64,000 bases of DNA from Bicyclus anynana (GCF_947172395.1 NC_069099.1:9119740-9183739); one strand, 5' to 3'; counted from the first letter of the stretch, positions 43,311 to 55,003 are shown. Program-made: numbers and translations. Notes: generated by a model from the letters alone, not told the origin.

Positions 43311-43659
43311 AATTACGTAGTTCCATGAACAAATTTTAAAAAATGTAACTCTAAAAATGAAGGACTTTCCATACAAACTTTCAACCCCTATTTCACCCCT
43401 TTTTCATCTTATTTTCGCAATAAAAAGTATATTATAACCTTTTCCGTATTATGGTCTTAAACCGTGCCAAGTTTCATTTGAATTCATTTAATAGTTTCGG
43501 CGTGATGCCCAAAAAATACGGACAGACAAACAGACAAAAAATCGCAAAAAATATTTTTAGCTTCAGTATCGATTATATAATGCCCCCCATTAAAAATTTT
43601 CAAAATATCTTCAATGTACAGTGTATACAAAATGTACTGCATTCGTATTATAAGTATAG
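43311..43659 (-). mobile_element. Hel-3-like Helitron, inverted, partial
   Basis: Antisense 5' end CTATACTTATAATACGAAT (43659), CACTGTACATTGAAGATATT, then the TCGATACTGAAGC and GGCATCACGCCGAAACTATT blocks. The CTAG end was not located. Confidence 0.55.
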
Positions 43660-45030
43660 CTTCTAGATGGCGCTAGTAGTACTCTATGTCACGGTAACGT
43701 TTGTTGTTACAAATCGTATAATAATAAAATCTCTAATTGCGAAAATATGTATAAAAGTCGACCAGTTTTATTACAAAAGAAAATTCAAACCGGTCACACC
43801 ATTCCAGTTTTGGCGAGATTTACGCGCAAACAAACAAAGCAAACTACATCGCACGTACATACGTAACGTACGTCTCTTGTATTTTATTTTACAAGCCGAA
43901 TGCGGAATCCAAAAAGGTATCGCCCAAAAAAGCAAGTGTTGAAACTGGACCTCACTGTCATTTTCCCGACCTCGTATTTACGGGTAATTTCCCACAGGAA
44001 TCTTGCTTGCCGTCGCCTAACGTAATTATTTAAGATAATGGCACCCTATCCGCGCTCTCACGTATGTGGATTTATGTAGTGTTTTGGATTTTTGCACAAT
44101 TAAAGAGGTGTTCGAATTTTTTTGTATGAAAGCTGACTTACGAGTGACCTCTAGATATCTTGGTTACGTGACATTTTGTGGTACCATGATACTTGAAATT
44201 TTTTGTTATGCTATGTCTCCTCTATCCATACCTGCCACCGTGCGTAGCAAAAACTTAAACAAAAGAATCAAAATGGCAGTGGGTCAAATATGCCACATCG
44301 TTTTGTATCTCTAATTTAAAAATAATATTGTACCCAACCTAATTAGACTACACATCTAAGACAGATAAAAGTTAACAAGTACCGTCGCTTTTCGAAAAAC
44401 GATAAATTTAAAATAAGTTCAAAAAGAGTTATCAAAGCTGACTCAATTTGCTGGAGGTACAGGCCCCATGGGAATCGAATTGCAACCTACTTAGAAACAA
44501 TATATGTTGAAATGAAACATGCATTGTCTTCCTACCTCATCTTACCTTCCTATCCTAACCTTACGTCTGCTGTGGCGAAATGGTAGAGTTTCTTTTAAAT
44601 TATTTGCTCGTCTTTATTATACACAATCACCAATTCTGAAAACTATAACTATCCAATCCACTTTACCTGAATCTACAGCCCCAGCCAGTAATGTCAACCT
44701 TCGTAATTTTTACTAGGCAAATACCTATTTGACGTAACATTATTGCTTCAAAGGGTGACTTTAAACAGTTTTATGGCTGCAATAACAAATTACCTACTGC
44801 TTTAGCACTAAAGTTGGTTGTAAAGGTATATAAATTACGTGTAGCGTCGCGTGGTTGCTATAAATTTAATGTGAAACCGTCAAGAAATATTTTTAAGAGT
44901 AAACTTGTGCTTAACACATAAGTTATACCTTACTACTGGTACTATAGTACCATACTACTTGTCGAGTAATAAAATAATCTATGTCAATAAGGTTTTTGGT
45001 TACGGTAAGCCAAGGTTGATTAAGGTATCT
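43660..45030. other. No gene recognised
   Basis: Several ORFs of 65-91 codons (for example 43667-43942, 44066-44314) without known domains. No repeat family was assigned. Confidence 0.35.
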
Positions 45031-45241
45031 CATCGTTCGTTATCGTTATCAACCCATATTCGGCTCACTGCTGAGCTCGAGACTCCTCTCAGAATGAGAG
45101 GGGTTAGGCCAATAGTCCACCACGCTGGCCCATTGCGGATTGGCAAACACGCAGAGAATTAAGAAAATTCTCTGGTATGGAGGTTTCATCACGATGTTTT
45201 CCTTCACCGTTGAAGACACGTGATATTTAATTTCTTAAAAC
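45031..45241 (-). repeat. SINE-A, head missing
   Basis: The tail, CCTCTCATTCTGAGAGG stem, GTGGTGG box and middle are close to the family consensus. It stops at TTTTAAGAAATTAAATATCA without linker or tRNA-like part. Confidence 0.85.
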
Positions 45242-45645
45242 CCAAAAGCAAGAATATTCTAATGAAATAATTAATGTATTATTACCATTTCGATATGAAT
45301 ACCATACTATGTATATTGAAACTTGTAACATTCTCTGTAAGCGTTGTTATTATTCTAAACAAAAGCAAAAAAAGATACAATGTATAATAGTGTATCTTTT
45401 CGTAATATTGTGGCCAGTTTGATATATCTGAGAATTTCATTATAATTGGATGTAAACCAATGTAATGTTATAGTCTTAATGTGAAGATTAATTCTCTCAT
45501 TTGAATTATATTGAACTTTATTTAGAAACTGAATATTTAATTTATTTTGCTATTTCACAACGTTTCCCACTTTTATAAGAAAATTTTATTCAAATATTCA
45601 ATAATTGCATTTTTGTATTCGCCGGTGTTTCGCGGAAAATCCTTA
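45242..45645. other. No feature recognised
   Basis: AT-rich; an AAAGATACA...TGTATCTTT stem lies at about 45372-45400. Confidence 0.35.
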
Positions 45646-45841
45646 CTGTTACATAAATGCGAAAGTGAGTCTGTCTGTATATTTTTTACTTTCTCACGAC
45701 TAAACTACCAATTTGTAGGTATAAGTATAGAGATAAACAGATCTTTGAAGCAGGACATTGGCTTTTTTCATCCCAGAAAAATCCTTGTTTCCCGCGGGAT
45801 TTGCAAAAACAGGATTTCACGAGGACGGAACGGAACTACTA
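45646..45841 (+). mobile_element. Helitron-related fragment
   Basis: ATAAATGCGAAAGTGAGTCT with GTCTGTA, then TCATCCCAGAAAAATCCTTG, TTCCCGCGGGATTTGCAAAA and a degraded end ACGAGGACGGAACGG. The 141-codon ORF 45547-45972 runs across it and is not considered a gene. Confidence 0.6.
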
Positions 45842-46260
45842 CTTCAAAAATAAATCAATCATTCACTGTTCATTACGAACTTCCACAAAGTAATTCCTGT
45901 GCCTATTCAATATTTCATCAAAAAGTACTTCTAATCAAAAGTGATCGATTTTGCGTCAGGGCCTGGATTTAATTAAAAAATAACAGAAAGGTTTTCTTAT
46001 TCTACCATTTTTATGGATCCGTAGCTATTAAGGATAACCAGATTTTTTATTGCTCTATAGATACTAGTGAGTTGTAAAACTGTGCTTCGCAATAGCCGAC
46101 TTTATCCTACTGCTTGTGTTTTAGGACCCATTAAACCCATTTCAAATTGGTTTTTCTGATGCATATTTCTTCTAAATCCGCCTTCTGTACCTACTAACGT
46201 ATAGGAGACGGCACAAACTTAAAAAAACTTAAAATAAATAAGATGTTAATTTTCACCTTT

Positions 46261-46636
46261 CATCAGCATCATCATCATCATCATCATCATATCAGCCATT
46301 GCAAGACATAGGCCTTTTGTAAGGACTTTCAAACATCACGACACTGAGCCGCCTGCATCCGGCTAATCTCTTCGACTTGCTTGATGTCGTCAGTCCACCT
46401 GGTGGGGGCTCGACCAAAACTGCGTTTTCTAGAGCGGTGTCGCCACAGCACTTTGGGACCCCAACGTCCATCGGCTCTTCGAACTATGTGCCCCGCCCAT
46501 TGCCACTTCCGCTTCGCAACTCGTTGAGCTATGTCGGTGACTTTGGTTTCTCTCTCCTCATTATTGATTCGATCACGCAGAGATAGTTCTAACATAGCTC
46601 GTTCCATTGCCCGCTGTGTGACTCTGAGCCTTCTTT
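46261..46636 (-). pseudogene. RTE LINE 3' end
   Basis: The antisense strand codes MERAMLELSLRDRINNEERE, TKVTDIAQRVAKRKWQWAGH, IVRRADGRWGPKVLWRHR, GRAPTRWTDDIKQVEEISRM with few disruptions (ORF 46329-46607). It ends GGCTGATATGATGATGATGA. A frame change lies after AQCRDV. The most intact of the RTE tails here. Confidence 0.88.
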
Positions 46637-47527
46637 AGAGAAGAAAAAGAAGAATTTTCACCTTTATTATTTTAAAATATGCACATGTTTGTGTTTTTGA
46701 TGTTATTTTACTTAAGTGTATAAAAGCCTATCCTTTCCTATACTATCTATTTAGTTAGTTAGTTGCCATAATAATATAGTTTCGATGATATAAGATAATT
46801 ATCTTAATTTTCACCCGTGCTGTGTGTTTTTAGAGCTAAACTAAACTTCTACGTTTAGTTCACAGTTGCTACCACGGATAAGCGCAGCTTAATTGCTTTA
46901 TATTCTGTTGGTTGGAACCTACTTTGTTTAGGAAATAAATATATATCTGTTTTTATAATAATCGTGTTTGTAAAATGTAAACGCGTAGAATTGAGAACCT
47001 CCTCCGTTTCTTCGTTACTTATAAATCCATTAATTAATGTATTTGCACAAACAAGTTCTATTTTAATTTTCAATTAGTTAACCTCACAAAAAAGAGATGT
47101 TGTTGTCTGCTATATAGAGATAGAGATGAAACATTTTGAGATAGCTTGTTATGTAGAGTGGTATATACATATTATTAGTTGCATCGTTTAACTTTAGTAA
47201 GCGTGGGATATGTGTGCCTCAGAGAAACTTAATGTTGAATGTTACGAGTTCTTGATTAAAGTACTTTGACTGTATTATAGTTCTATAAATCTACGAGTAA
47301 CTAGAAGTCAGAGATATGTGTACTAATAATACGGCTAATAATACAATTGGTGAATTTAAATGCAATCAGTCTATACGTTAACATCTAAATGATATCGATT
47401 TGATTTCGTCTGAAGTCAGCAGTTATCGATAAAACGTCTTGTAGTAAACACAGAATACACGCACAGAGCAGCTGCTGGTGAAAAATAGGACAATTGTCCT
47501 TATCTTTAAAAACACAGAATACATGCA
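46637..47527. other. No feature recognised
   Basis: AT-rich spacer; ORFs up to 96 codons are on the antisense strand and overlap MITE-1. Confidence 0.4.
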
Positions 47528-47819
47528 CAAAGTAGGTGAAGAAAAAGTGTAGTGGTTTAAAATACCTTATGGAAACACTAACAAACGCACTAGCCGTCCC
47601 TACAATTTTCGAAAGTTCCCCTCGATTTCTCCAGGATGCCATCATCAGATCCTGACATGAAAAAAATGGGACCACCCTGGAATGAAACCCTTCAAAACAA
47701 AAAAAGAATTTTCAAAATCGGTCCACAAATTACGGAATTATCGCTGGACATACATAAAAAAAAAAAACATACATACAGCCGAACGTAGAACCTCCTCCTT
47801 TTTGGAAGTCGGTTAAAAA
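47528..47819 (-). mobile_element. MITE-1, inverted copy, one end lost
   Basis: The right end TTTTTGGAAGTCGGTTAAAAA is the inverted terminal repeat. The interior, antisense, carries GGTGGTCCCATTTTTTTCAT, TCTGATGATGGCATCCTGGA and TTCGAAAATTGTAGGGACGG, matching 7727-8156. Confidence 0.75.
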
Positions 47820-47926
47820 GGACAATAGTCCTTATAATATGTATAAATAATAACAGCAAAGGCAATCAATGCGCAGGAGTAAATGAGGAGACTCGATAGT
47901 AAATTGTTTATAGAAATATTTTTAAA

Positions 47927-48050
47927 CTAGCCGGCGCCCCGCGTAGTACCCGTTCCTGTAAGAATACGGAGATAAAATATAGACTATGACGTTTAAAAAA
48001 TATATGGTTTTCTAGTGGTAAAAGAATTTTCAAAATCGGTTAAAAAAAGG
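47927..48050 (-). mobile_element. Hel-2 Helitron, truncated
   Basis: CTAGCCGGCGCCCCGCGTAG, CCCGTTCCTGTAAGAATACG, TTCTAGTGGTAAAAGAATTT; the 5' end is missing. Confidence 0.7.
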
Positions 48051-48342
48051 TACCTACTTTAACATATGTATTTAAAAAATATTTAAACTTAGTCTTTACC
48101 TACTTTACTTCCTTCCTCTCATTTAATGAATCAACCTCAACTAACGTAGTAATTATGACCCTTAGCGAGGAGAATTTTATACCTATTGCTCTCTACTTAC
48201 TGTTTTATGGCGGACCGTTACGGCTGTTGGGTTTGGTGCTGTAAACATTGCGGGTACATCTCGGGCGGGTGTAAACAAATGTTTAACTATATAACTTGGT
48301 TTAATATGATTTAACACTAATTAAACTAGCGACAAATCAATA
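48051..48342. other. No feature recognised
   Basis: Spacer. Confidence 0.4.
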
Positions 48343-48849
48343 GGGATGATGACAGTTTTTTAAATTGTATATAAATTAAGAATATTGTAATAGTAAAGCA
48401 ATTTTGTAAAAGTGACAGGGTATCTGCGATCATTACTTTCTGAGCTACAGGGATTTAAAGGGTCAGATTTGCGGCGCTGCCTCGGATCCCTGAAAAACGC
48501 TCCATACAAAATGGTACGAACTAATGACGTCATAGGCAATTAATGATCGTTATATTTGTATGGGCGTTTAAACAAAATTACTAATATCTTTGTTATTTCT
48601 GCGTTTATGTTTATTGACCATATATTAAAAAGTCACAATTAATGTAAGGAAGCTAAAACTGTATGAATTTTCCTCTAATTATGATAAAAGATTTTTAATA
48701 GATTTTGAAATTTTATAATCTTATTTATTTTGAAAATATCCAGTCAATCTTTGCTTTTTTGTATAAATGAGTTAACATTGACCTTGATTGACCTTGATTG
48801 ACCGAATGTATCATAAAAATTAATATATAAAAAACCTAGTCATCATCCC
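48343..48849. mobile_element. MITE-3, complete
   Basis: GGGATGATGAC at the left and GTCATCATCCC at the right are perfect 11-bp inverted ends; AT-rich subterminal text (ACAGTTTTTTAAATTG against CTAGGTTTTTTATATA) extends the similarity. Interior blocks match 38329-38480. Near the right end a 10-bp unit (ATTGACCTTG) is repeated. Non-coding, about 507 bp. Confidence 0.75.
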
Positions 48850-49314
48850 CATTCTACATATAGTTACTTATGTGGGCTACGGACTTTCAGTTTTAACTGT
48901 ATAGTTTCATATAATCGAAATTTCATCTAAAGTAATTAGAACAACTGTACCGTTAAAACTGACGTACACTAAACACGGATAATTGAACTGAACAACTCTT
49001 CAGTTAAAACTGCAGGTCTCTTGCATGGATTACAATTACACTTGAAATTAATGGTTCTTTCAAAATGTACATTTTTCTAAAACTTTTGTTAAAAGTAAGT
49101 GATATTCAGCTGTTCAAGGTGGTTTTATTACGAAAGATGTTGTTTTACCTAAATAAGTAAACTTTGATAATTATTTTATTTATGGTAAGTTTTATATTTT
49201 ATAACTAAACTGAAATTCTTTTTTTGTACTATGTACTACACTTTTATCCGGCAATAACGTGAAAGACGCATTCTGCAGAAATACTGGCCTATTTACTATT
49301 TTTGTCTTTATATA

Positions 49315-49452
49315 AACCTATTAAAATGAACATCAAATCGATAGGGAAATGTCATCTACATAGAGTATGATATCCACCGGATGACATAATATGTAAGATA
49401 GAATCTCAATTTTATATATGTCAACTAAAATACGTCAAAGATGGTGAATCAG
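49315..49452 (+). repeat. Repeat family Q, left copy of an inverted pair
   Basis: TTAAAATGAACATCAAATCG, AAATGTCATCTACATAGAGT, ATGATATCCACC, AGAATCTCAATTTTATATAT, GTCAACTAAAATACGTCAAA recur inverted at 53215-53375. Confidence 0.7.
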
Positions 49453-50650
49453 CCGGCTGTCAAAAAGTTGTCAATACTAGGTTTATTGTATAACTGGCTA
49501 TCTGATATCTACCTATTCACAGTTGTTTAACAAAAAGATCGTAATTGCATATAAATATACGAAAACTTGGTGCAGCCCTAGATCGCGTAGTTCGGAGAGA
49601 AATTGACTCTCGATCTGGACAATCGGAGAGTGGAATAATAGTACTACGTACAAGTTACATCAGCTCTTCTTTGTTGTTAAACAAAAATGGCCGCATTGGA
49701 CGTGCTGACCCGACTATGTATTTAGAAACCTCGGTTTTAGTATCCAGTCATTCGTATGATATATTAATCCAACGTCCTGGTCAAGATTGCCGTCACTACA
49801 GTGCGCATCAAGGCTATGAAAATTGATTTTAACAAAATATTCATGTAAAGATTAAACTTTTATCTTACTAAAACAAAAGGAAAATGAAGTCTTAGAAAGT
49901 GCTGGCCGACATGTGCCTGAGAGGTTTAAAACCTCTACAGAAATAAGCTTGGCGGTAGTAGGTAATTTCCTGGGCGATTAACAAAAACTTTATCACTACT
50001 AAAGAAAGTGTTAGAGGTAGATGTGACGCACCACATCGTTCTTAATATATAAAAAATGCGAATGCCTGCGTTCCTTTAGTTTACACATACAAACGCGTTT
50101 CTTTTTTCATCCTACATTCGAAGCACAACCGCACGAAAATAGAATATCAATATCACCTTGTTTGAGTTTTACTAGGTGTAAAGCTTAAATATATGGTGAT
50201 TCTCGTTATCGGCATCATATTTTATAACTTTTTATAACCACAGCAAATATATCTAAATAAAAGTCTGTAATTTGATTTAATAACGAATCAAATTATAAGG
50301 TTCCCTTAGATTATTTACTCAAGATATTTGTATTACATCTTTGACATTGTCTGTCTTTACGTGTCCTAGACCTGAGGGGCGACGACAGCTGATTTCTTAC
50401 AAAAACAATTGATAGGGCCATCGAATAATTCTAAGAAAAGTTAGCTAAAACAATATATTTTTATTTCCATAATGTTTGTATTTGGAAATGATTATTTATT
50501 CAACGGGCCCTTGTCAGCAATAAACAAAACAATGTTTGTTGAGCTAAACGCTTGAAAAACTATCTGAAAGATAGTCATACACGAGCTTGTTGAAAGTTCT
50601 CCATTGCTTGCTATTATAAGTACATGGCTTAGTACATATACAGGAATTTA
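49453..50650. other. Unassigned; one balanced-composition ORF
   Basis: 49545-49826 is an open frame of 93 codons (RKLGAALDRVVRREIDSRSG...) with more Arg, Asp and Gly than neighbouring spurious ORFs, but no domain is recognised. Confidence 0.3.
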
Positions 50651-50775
50651 TCTTATCCTATCCTAAAAACTATCTAATAGCTATGCAAATTGAGCCCATA
50701 TGGAATGGTGACAAGAATGCTGGCTGTAATTCTGCTTTGAGTAACCAGACTTATCCTTTGGACAAAAAAGGAAGT
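50651..50775 (+). repeat. Repeat family X, short copy
   Basis: TCCTAAAAACTATCTAATAG, TATGGAATGGTGACAAGAAT, GCTGGCTGTAATTCTGC, ATCCTTTGGACAAAAAAGG match 52940-53163 (inverted) and 61303-61470. Confidence 0.6.
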
Positions 50776-50800
50776 GTTGATAAGCCCTATTGGCCTTATT

Positions 50801-50920
50801 TATAAACATTTAAGATTTAAACCTCAATTTTCTTCAAAGTAAAGTAAACTTTAAAGAATGGTGACTAGGTCCATTTTACTTTGAAGAAAATTGAAGATTA
50901 AATCTTAATCCATGTTTATA
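50801..50920. mobile_element. 120-bp fold-back element
   Basis: TATAAACAT, then AAGATTTAA...CTCAATTTTCTTCAAAGTAA (50801-50844) pairs with the complement at about 50873-50920. The stem is about 40 bp with a loop of about 28 nt. MITE-like or an RNA-level hairpin. Confidence 0.7.
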
Positions 50921-52000
50921 TTATCTATAATACACGGTATGTAATTAATGATATCTGCAATAATCATCCAACATGCAACGTGGTAGCAGAAATAAGTATT
51001 GCATAGTACATGTCAATTAGGTACTATGAATGTTTTCACACATAGCATTCAATTTTCAAAAGAGAATGACAGCAAAATTTACTGCTACTAAAACATGTAT
51101 CATGTATGTATATCTTTCAAAGACTTCTCTAAAAAGTAAGATAATATAACCTTGAACTTTGATTTTCTTAAAATATAAAATATTCTTAACATGTCTTTAC
51201 TCGTAAGAGTAACGGGAATATCAAAACTTATTTATCAAGACATTTCAAACCACCGGTTACGTTTGATTATTTATATGCGATGTATATTTGTAAATTTCCC
51301 TTGATGGTAATATCAGTAAAATATACGACTTTTCAAGTTTAAGTTTGATTTTAACCTAAGCGTAAACAGTTAAAAGGAACATGGACTTATTAACACTGTA
51401 TATACGAGTAGGTAGGCGATGGTAGCTTTTAGTACTTTGATGTACGAAAAGCTACCATCGCTTATTGCCTGTCCTAGTCCCAAATAATAAAGGGAAATAG
51501 AATAGAAAATAGAAAGTATTGTTATATTACAGATGTGACTAAGTAATAAATATCGAATTTTTGGTTTTTATTAATTGTAATTTTTGGCGTACTTTCACAT
51601 TAAATTATTGTGGATTTGGATAGTTATGAATTTGTAAGAATGCTAAATACCACCTAATTCTGAATGCTTAATGTTTGTAGTATTCGTGACATCTAACAAT
51701 TTATATTTAATAAAAAAATCAACCGTAAAAGTGATACGGAGCAATAAATAACGAACTGGAAATGAGTTTTCGATCTGAATTTGTGCGTGAATGCAATTCA
51801 TGTTTAAAATCAGACGGAGTGCATGTTTATTTTGATACTAACAATTTACTTTTGATAGTCAGTAAAGCATGGGTTAACAGCATAACAGCAATGAAATACG
51901 TCTGTCTTCTTCACTCCTACCAATATAAGCAAGTGTAATGTTTTCAGCTTTTTCCCGCAAGGAACGACAATTTCAGAAGTGCAGGAAAAGCTTTCAGTTC
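50921..52000. other. Mostly single-copy-looking sequence upstream of a candidate promoter
   Basis: No repeat family was recognised except the hairpin at 51416-51461. It contrasts with the repeat-dense remainder of the window. Confidence 0.35.
51416..51461 (+). other. 46-nt near-perfect hairpin
   Basis: GCGATGGTAGCTTTTAGTAC (51416-51435), loop TTTGAT, GTACGAAAAGCTACCATCGC (51442-51461), with one mismatch. Some further pairing outside is possible. Short for a microRNA precursor, but stem length and loop are worth testing against small-RNA data. Confidence 0.6.
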
Positions 52001-52032
52001 AGTCCGCGTTCGGGCGGCACGGCGGGCGGATG
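51999..52032 (+). promoter_or_regulatory. Candidate Inr + DPE core promoter
   Basis: TCAGTC at 51999-52004 fits the insect initiator TCAKTY with A+1 at 52001. GGATG at 52028-52032 fits the downstream promoter element RGWYV and lies exactly at +28 to +32. No TATA box is needed or seen. The region between is GC-rich (GCGTTCGGGCGGCACGGCGG). Each motif is short, but the spacing is strict for this promoter class. Confidence 0.5.
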
Positions 52033-52224
52033 TGTATTTTCGATCTGTGAGTTTGCGGAATATTTAAAAACATCGTTCGCATGTTCGTAAATTTATTTCT
52101 CACGCAAAAATGGACGCCGATGCCCCGAGTGTTATATTCGAATGCAATTAAAAAGTTACCACCGGACCGAATGATTTTATTCAATTTGCAGCCTATTTAG
52201 ATTCAATATGGCTAAGGTGCGATC
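52001..52224 (+). CDS. Candidate first exon (5' UTR and start codon)
   Basis: Downstream of the Inr/DPE pair: a short upstream ORF at 52110-52151 (MDADAPSVIFECN, start context AAAAATGG), an overlapping ORF at 52081-52200 (MFVNLFLTQKWTPM...), then AATATGGCT at 52208 reading MAKVR into a splice donor C|GTAAGT at 52225. If that donor is used the main product starts with these five residues and continues in an exon outside what I can recognise. The gene is unidentified. This might equally be a non-coding first exon, or chance. Confidence 0.3.
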
Positions 52225-52939
52225 GTAAGTGTGTGTAAACTGATGGACTAAACTTTCGTACTTCAGTTAATGAGCCCTAATTGCGTTTTCTATCTAAATC
52301 TCTTTATTAATCTTTTACTTACCTTTTTACATTAAATCTATTGGTCCAATCAAGTGACTTATAAAACTGATATCAAACAAAAATTTCATATCATTATACT
52401 TATCCCTTTATATGCTTTATGTGTATATTAAACGTGGTCGGTGTGTGGACCAAGTTTGGATGAATTAATTGTACATATTACTAGTTGTTAAAAAGTGTAT
52501 CATATTTATAATATAAGTGTATAGTGTATATATCAGACATATCCTTGAGACTTGAAAACGACAACGAATATTATTGATATCGATTCGTAATATCAGGTAA
52601 GAATCCGTTCAATAATAAATTATTTATCCTTCATAGACGTATAAGCCTACACATTGTACTACTGTTGTGTAGCCGTGACTTTCTTATACATTGATTTGAA
52701 CTTTTTGAAAGTTCAAGGCCTACTTTCAAATGTTTGCTATTCGTATTTCACGAAAATTGTATCAACTCTATATTTTTAGATGTTGCATGCAGATAATATG
52801 ATAAATAAGAAAGGTCTGTGATAGTGGAAAAACTGCATTGTAGTCGTCGGAGTATCTATTTACGTACATTTATCGGTAAAATACGTCGAATACTGGTCAT
52901 GTCTATGCTAGGTTAAATTTCGTTATTGAGATATAAGTA
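52225..52939. other. Possible intron start, otherwise featureless
   Basis: AT-rich sequence with no recognised element. Confidence 0.3.
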
Positions 52940-53163
52940 TCTAAAAATTTCCCCGAATCATTTCACCGCGGCTAGTTGCCTAGACTATTGACAGAAAGGC
53001 TGGCTCATTTTTTGCTCAAAGGATTAACCTCTCAGCGCGGAAATGCAGCCAGTATTCTTGCTACCATTTCACGTGGGCATGATTTGTATAGTTATTAGGA
53101 TAAATCAGCTTAAGTTCCTTAATTTCTGTATTCTTTCTCAATAATAAAAAAAGTATCTAAAAC
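52940..53163 (-). repeat. Repeat family X, inverted copy
   Basis: Antisense: GAGAAAGAATACAGAAATTA, TCCTAATAACTATACAAATC, GGTAGCAAGAATACTGGCTG, AATCCTTTGAGCAAAAAATG, AGCCAGCC, CTAGGCAACTAGCCGC. Same order as 61303-61470. Confidence 0.65.
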
Positions 53164-53214
53164 AACAATATTAGATAATAAAAATAAGTAACTAGACATA
53201 ATAAGTATCTACCT

Positions 53215-53375
53215 ACCTGCATGCTAATTCACTATCTTTGACGTATGCTAGTTGACAATAGGAAATTGAGATTCTATGTGGCAACCAGTTAACCAGTGCT
53301 TACTGGTGGATATCATACAGTATATAGATGACATTTTGTCAATTAATTTGATGTTAATTTTAGTAGGTTGATAAT
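53215..53375 (-). repeat. Repeat family Q, right copy of an inverted pair
   Basis: Reverse complement of 49315-49452 with an extra 20 bp or so (CAGTTAACCAGTGCTTACTG region). The two copies bracket 3.8 kb. Confidence 0.7.
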
Positions 53376-53527
53376 ATAGATCAGAATAGTGAATAGGCTA
53401 GCAGATACGGTTTAAGAAAAGTTGTCAAACGGAAAATAGCAATTTCCTATAAACGGATCCAATCAACGCCGGTCGTAGTTCCCTATGCCGGTATTTGGCT
53501 GAATAAGTTTATGTACAAACTAACAAA

Positions 53528-53715
53528 CACCTCGCGGTTTTACTTACGTATTTCGTATTCGAGACTATGGGAATAATAGGGGAAGGGTAAATAGCCTATG
53601 ACACTCACAAGTATTTCTTATAGTAAAGAAATGTTCAAAGTTGGTTTAGTAAACCTGATATTACCTCCATACACATTATCACAAACTTACAAACTTTGCT
53701 ACTTTATAGTAGTTA
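53528..53715 (-). mobile_element. Hel-2 Helitron, both ends eroded
   Basis: CACCTCGCGGTTTTACTTAC, GAGACTATGGGAATAATAGG, TAGCCTATGACACTCACAAG, ACAAACTTACAAACTTTGCT. Confidence 0.65.
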
Positions 53716-54057
53716 TAGTATTGATTCATTATTTTGTTATTTATTGATTATATTTGTATTCATTTTTATTGACGGTGTTTTCGTGATATCTTATAAATGA
53801 AAGTAACATTTATAATTCAAAAAAATAATTATAACCATGAAAAACTTCGATTTACTCAGTTCACCGATACCACTTATACCCATTGTCCTTTACGTATACT
53901 ATATGTCATGCTCACAATAATTAATTTGTCACTCTATAGGAACAAAACTTAATAAATTAATATTTCGTAGTACTGTTTTGGAGTTACAATTTCATTATAA
54001 TAAACTATCGATTCTAGAATAGTTCATGAATTCAGCCATTAGTTTACTAAGTAACAT
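53716..54057. other. No feature recognised
   Basis: AT-rich spacer. Confidence 0.4.
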
Positions 54058-54220
54058 TCATCATCATCACATCAGGCGATGGACGTTGACTGCAGGACAT
54101 AGACCTTTTGTAGGGACTTCCAAATACCACGGTTCTAATCCTCCTGCCCCTCGCTTGGAGTCGTGAGTCCACCTAAGGGGGTCGCCCAATACTGCTTTTT
54201 CCAGTGCGTGGTCGCCACAA
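54058..54220 (-). pseudogene. RTE LINE 3' end, short
   Basis: Antisense: GCGACCACGCACTGGAAAAA, then GWTHDSKRGAGGLEPWYLEV-like translation in broken frames, ending CGTCCATCGCCTGATGTGAT, GATGATG. About 160 bp. Confidence 0.75.
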
Positions 54221-55003
54221 CTCAAATATACTAATTAAAAAAAAACATTCCACAATCGAGAAGTAATTGCGAGTGGATGGAAGCTATAAATAAAGCGTAA
54301 CTCATACGTTTGCACGCATGCCGTGCGTGCTGAGTTCCAAGAAAATAAAATGCACTTGAAAAATAATGTTTGTTAATCAATAATTCTCTTGTAATAAATG
54401 TTGCCTCAGATTTTATAAACTTAATTTAGTTAACTTAATTTAGTATGTCCTAAGGTGTGTTTCTTTGTTATTCATCATAATAGCATATTATGCATAATAG
54501 GTATAATATGCATCAGCCTTTTTTATCAACCCACAACAGGGCCAAGTCCCCCTTCTTATAAAAAAAAAAAAAAATTAATTTTTTAAACGAGTTTTTTTTA
54601 AAAACGCAGTCGTGTGAAATTATAGGTTGAATGAGGGCTAATACGAGTACTTAGCACAAATAAATACATTTTCACTTATTTTCACCAGTGAGCAATTTTA
54701 AATATACCCTTATGTCACGTATTTTTTCACAACTCCGGTGATTTATATTTTATTATGTACTTCCGTTTTACATTCTCCAATATCCTGTTTTTGTATGGGA
54801 GGGATATTCGATTCTTGATTACGGCGTTTTATTCATAACGTACTCGTATGTGTGAATATAAAACAGCCGTCGTTTCTCACGATTTTATATTAATCTTAGA
54901 AAAAGGCAGCTTGTTTACGTTGAAAGGTTGGCTGACTTTCTTACACTTCGCTTACTTTACAAAGGGGTAAAACTTAATAATATTTTACATGTATAAATTT
55001 GCT
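54221..55003. other. Mostly featureless; a short SINE-E tail
   Basis: 54508-54562 (CATCAGCCTTTTTTATCAAC, AGTCCCCCTTCTTAT) matches the SINE-E 3' tail in antisense. Nothing else was recognised. Confidence 0.4.

Noticed and set aside
45547..45972. Longest ORF in the window (141 codons, +)
   Set aside because: It runs across a Helitron-related fragment and AT-rich spacer, has no domain and no start or splice context.
46329..46607. Antisense 92-codon ORF as a host gene
   Set aside because: The residues are the C-terminal end of an RTE-type reverse transcriptase, seen in several other broken copies here.
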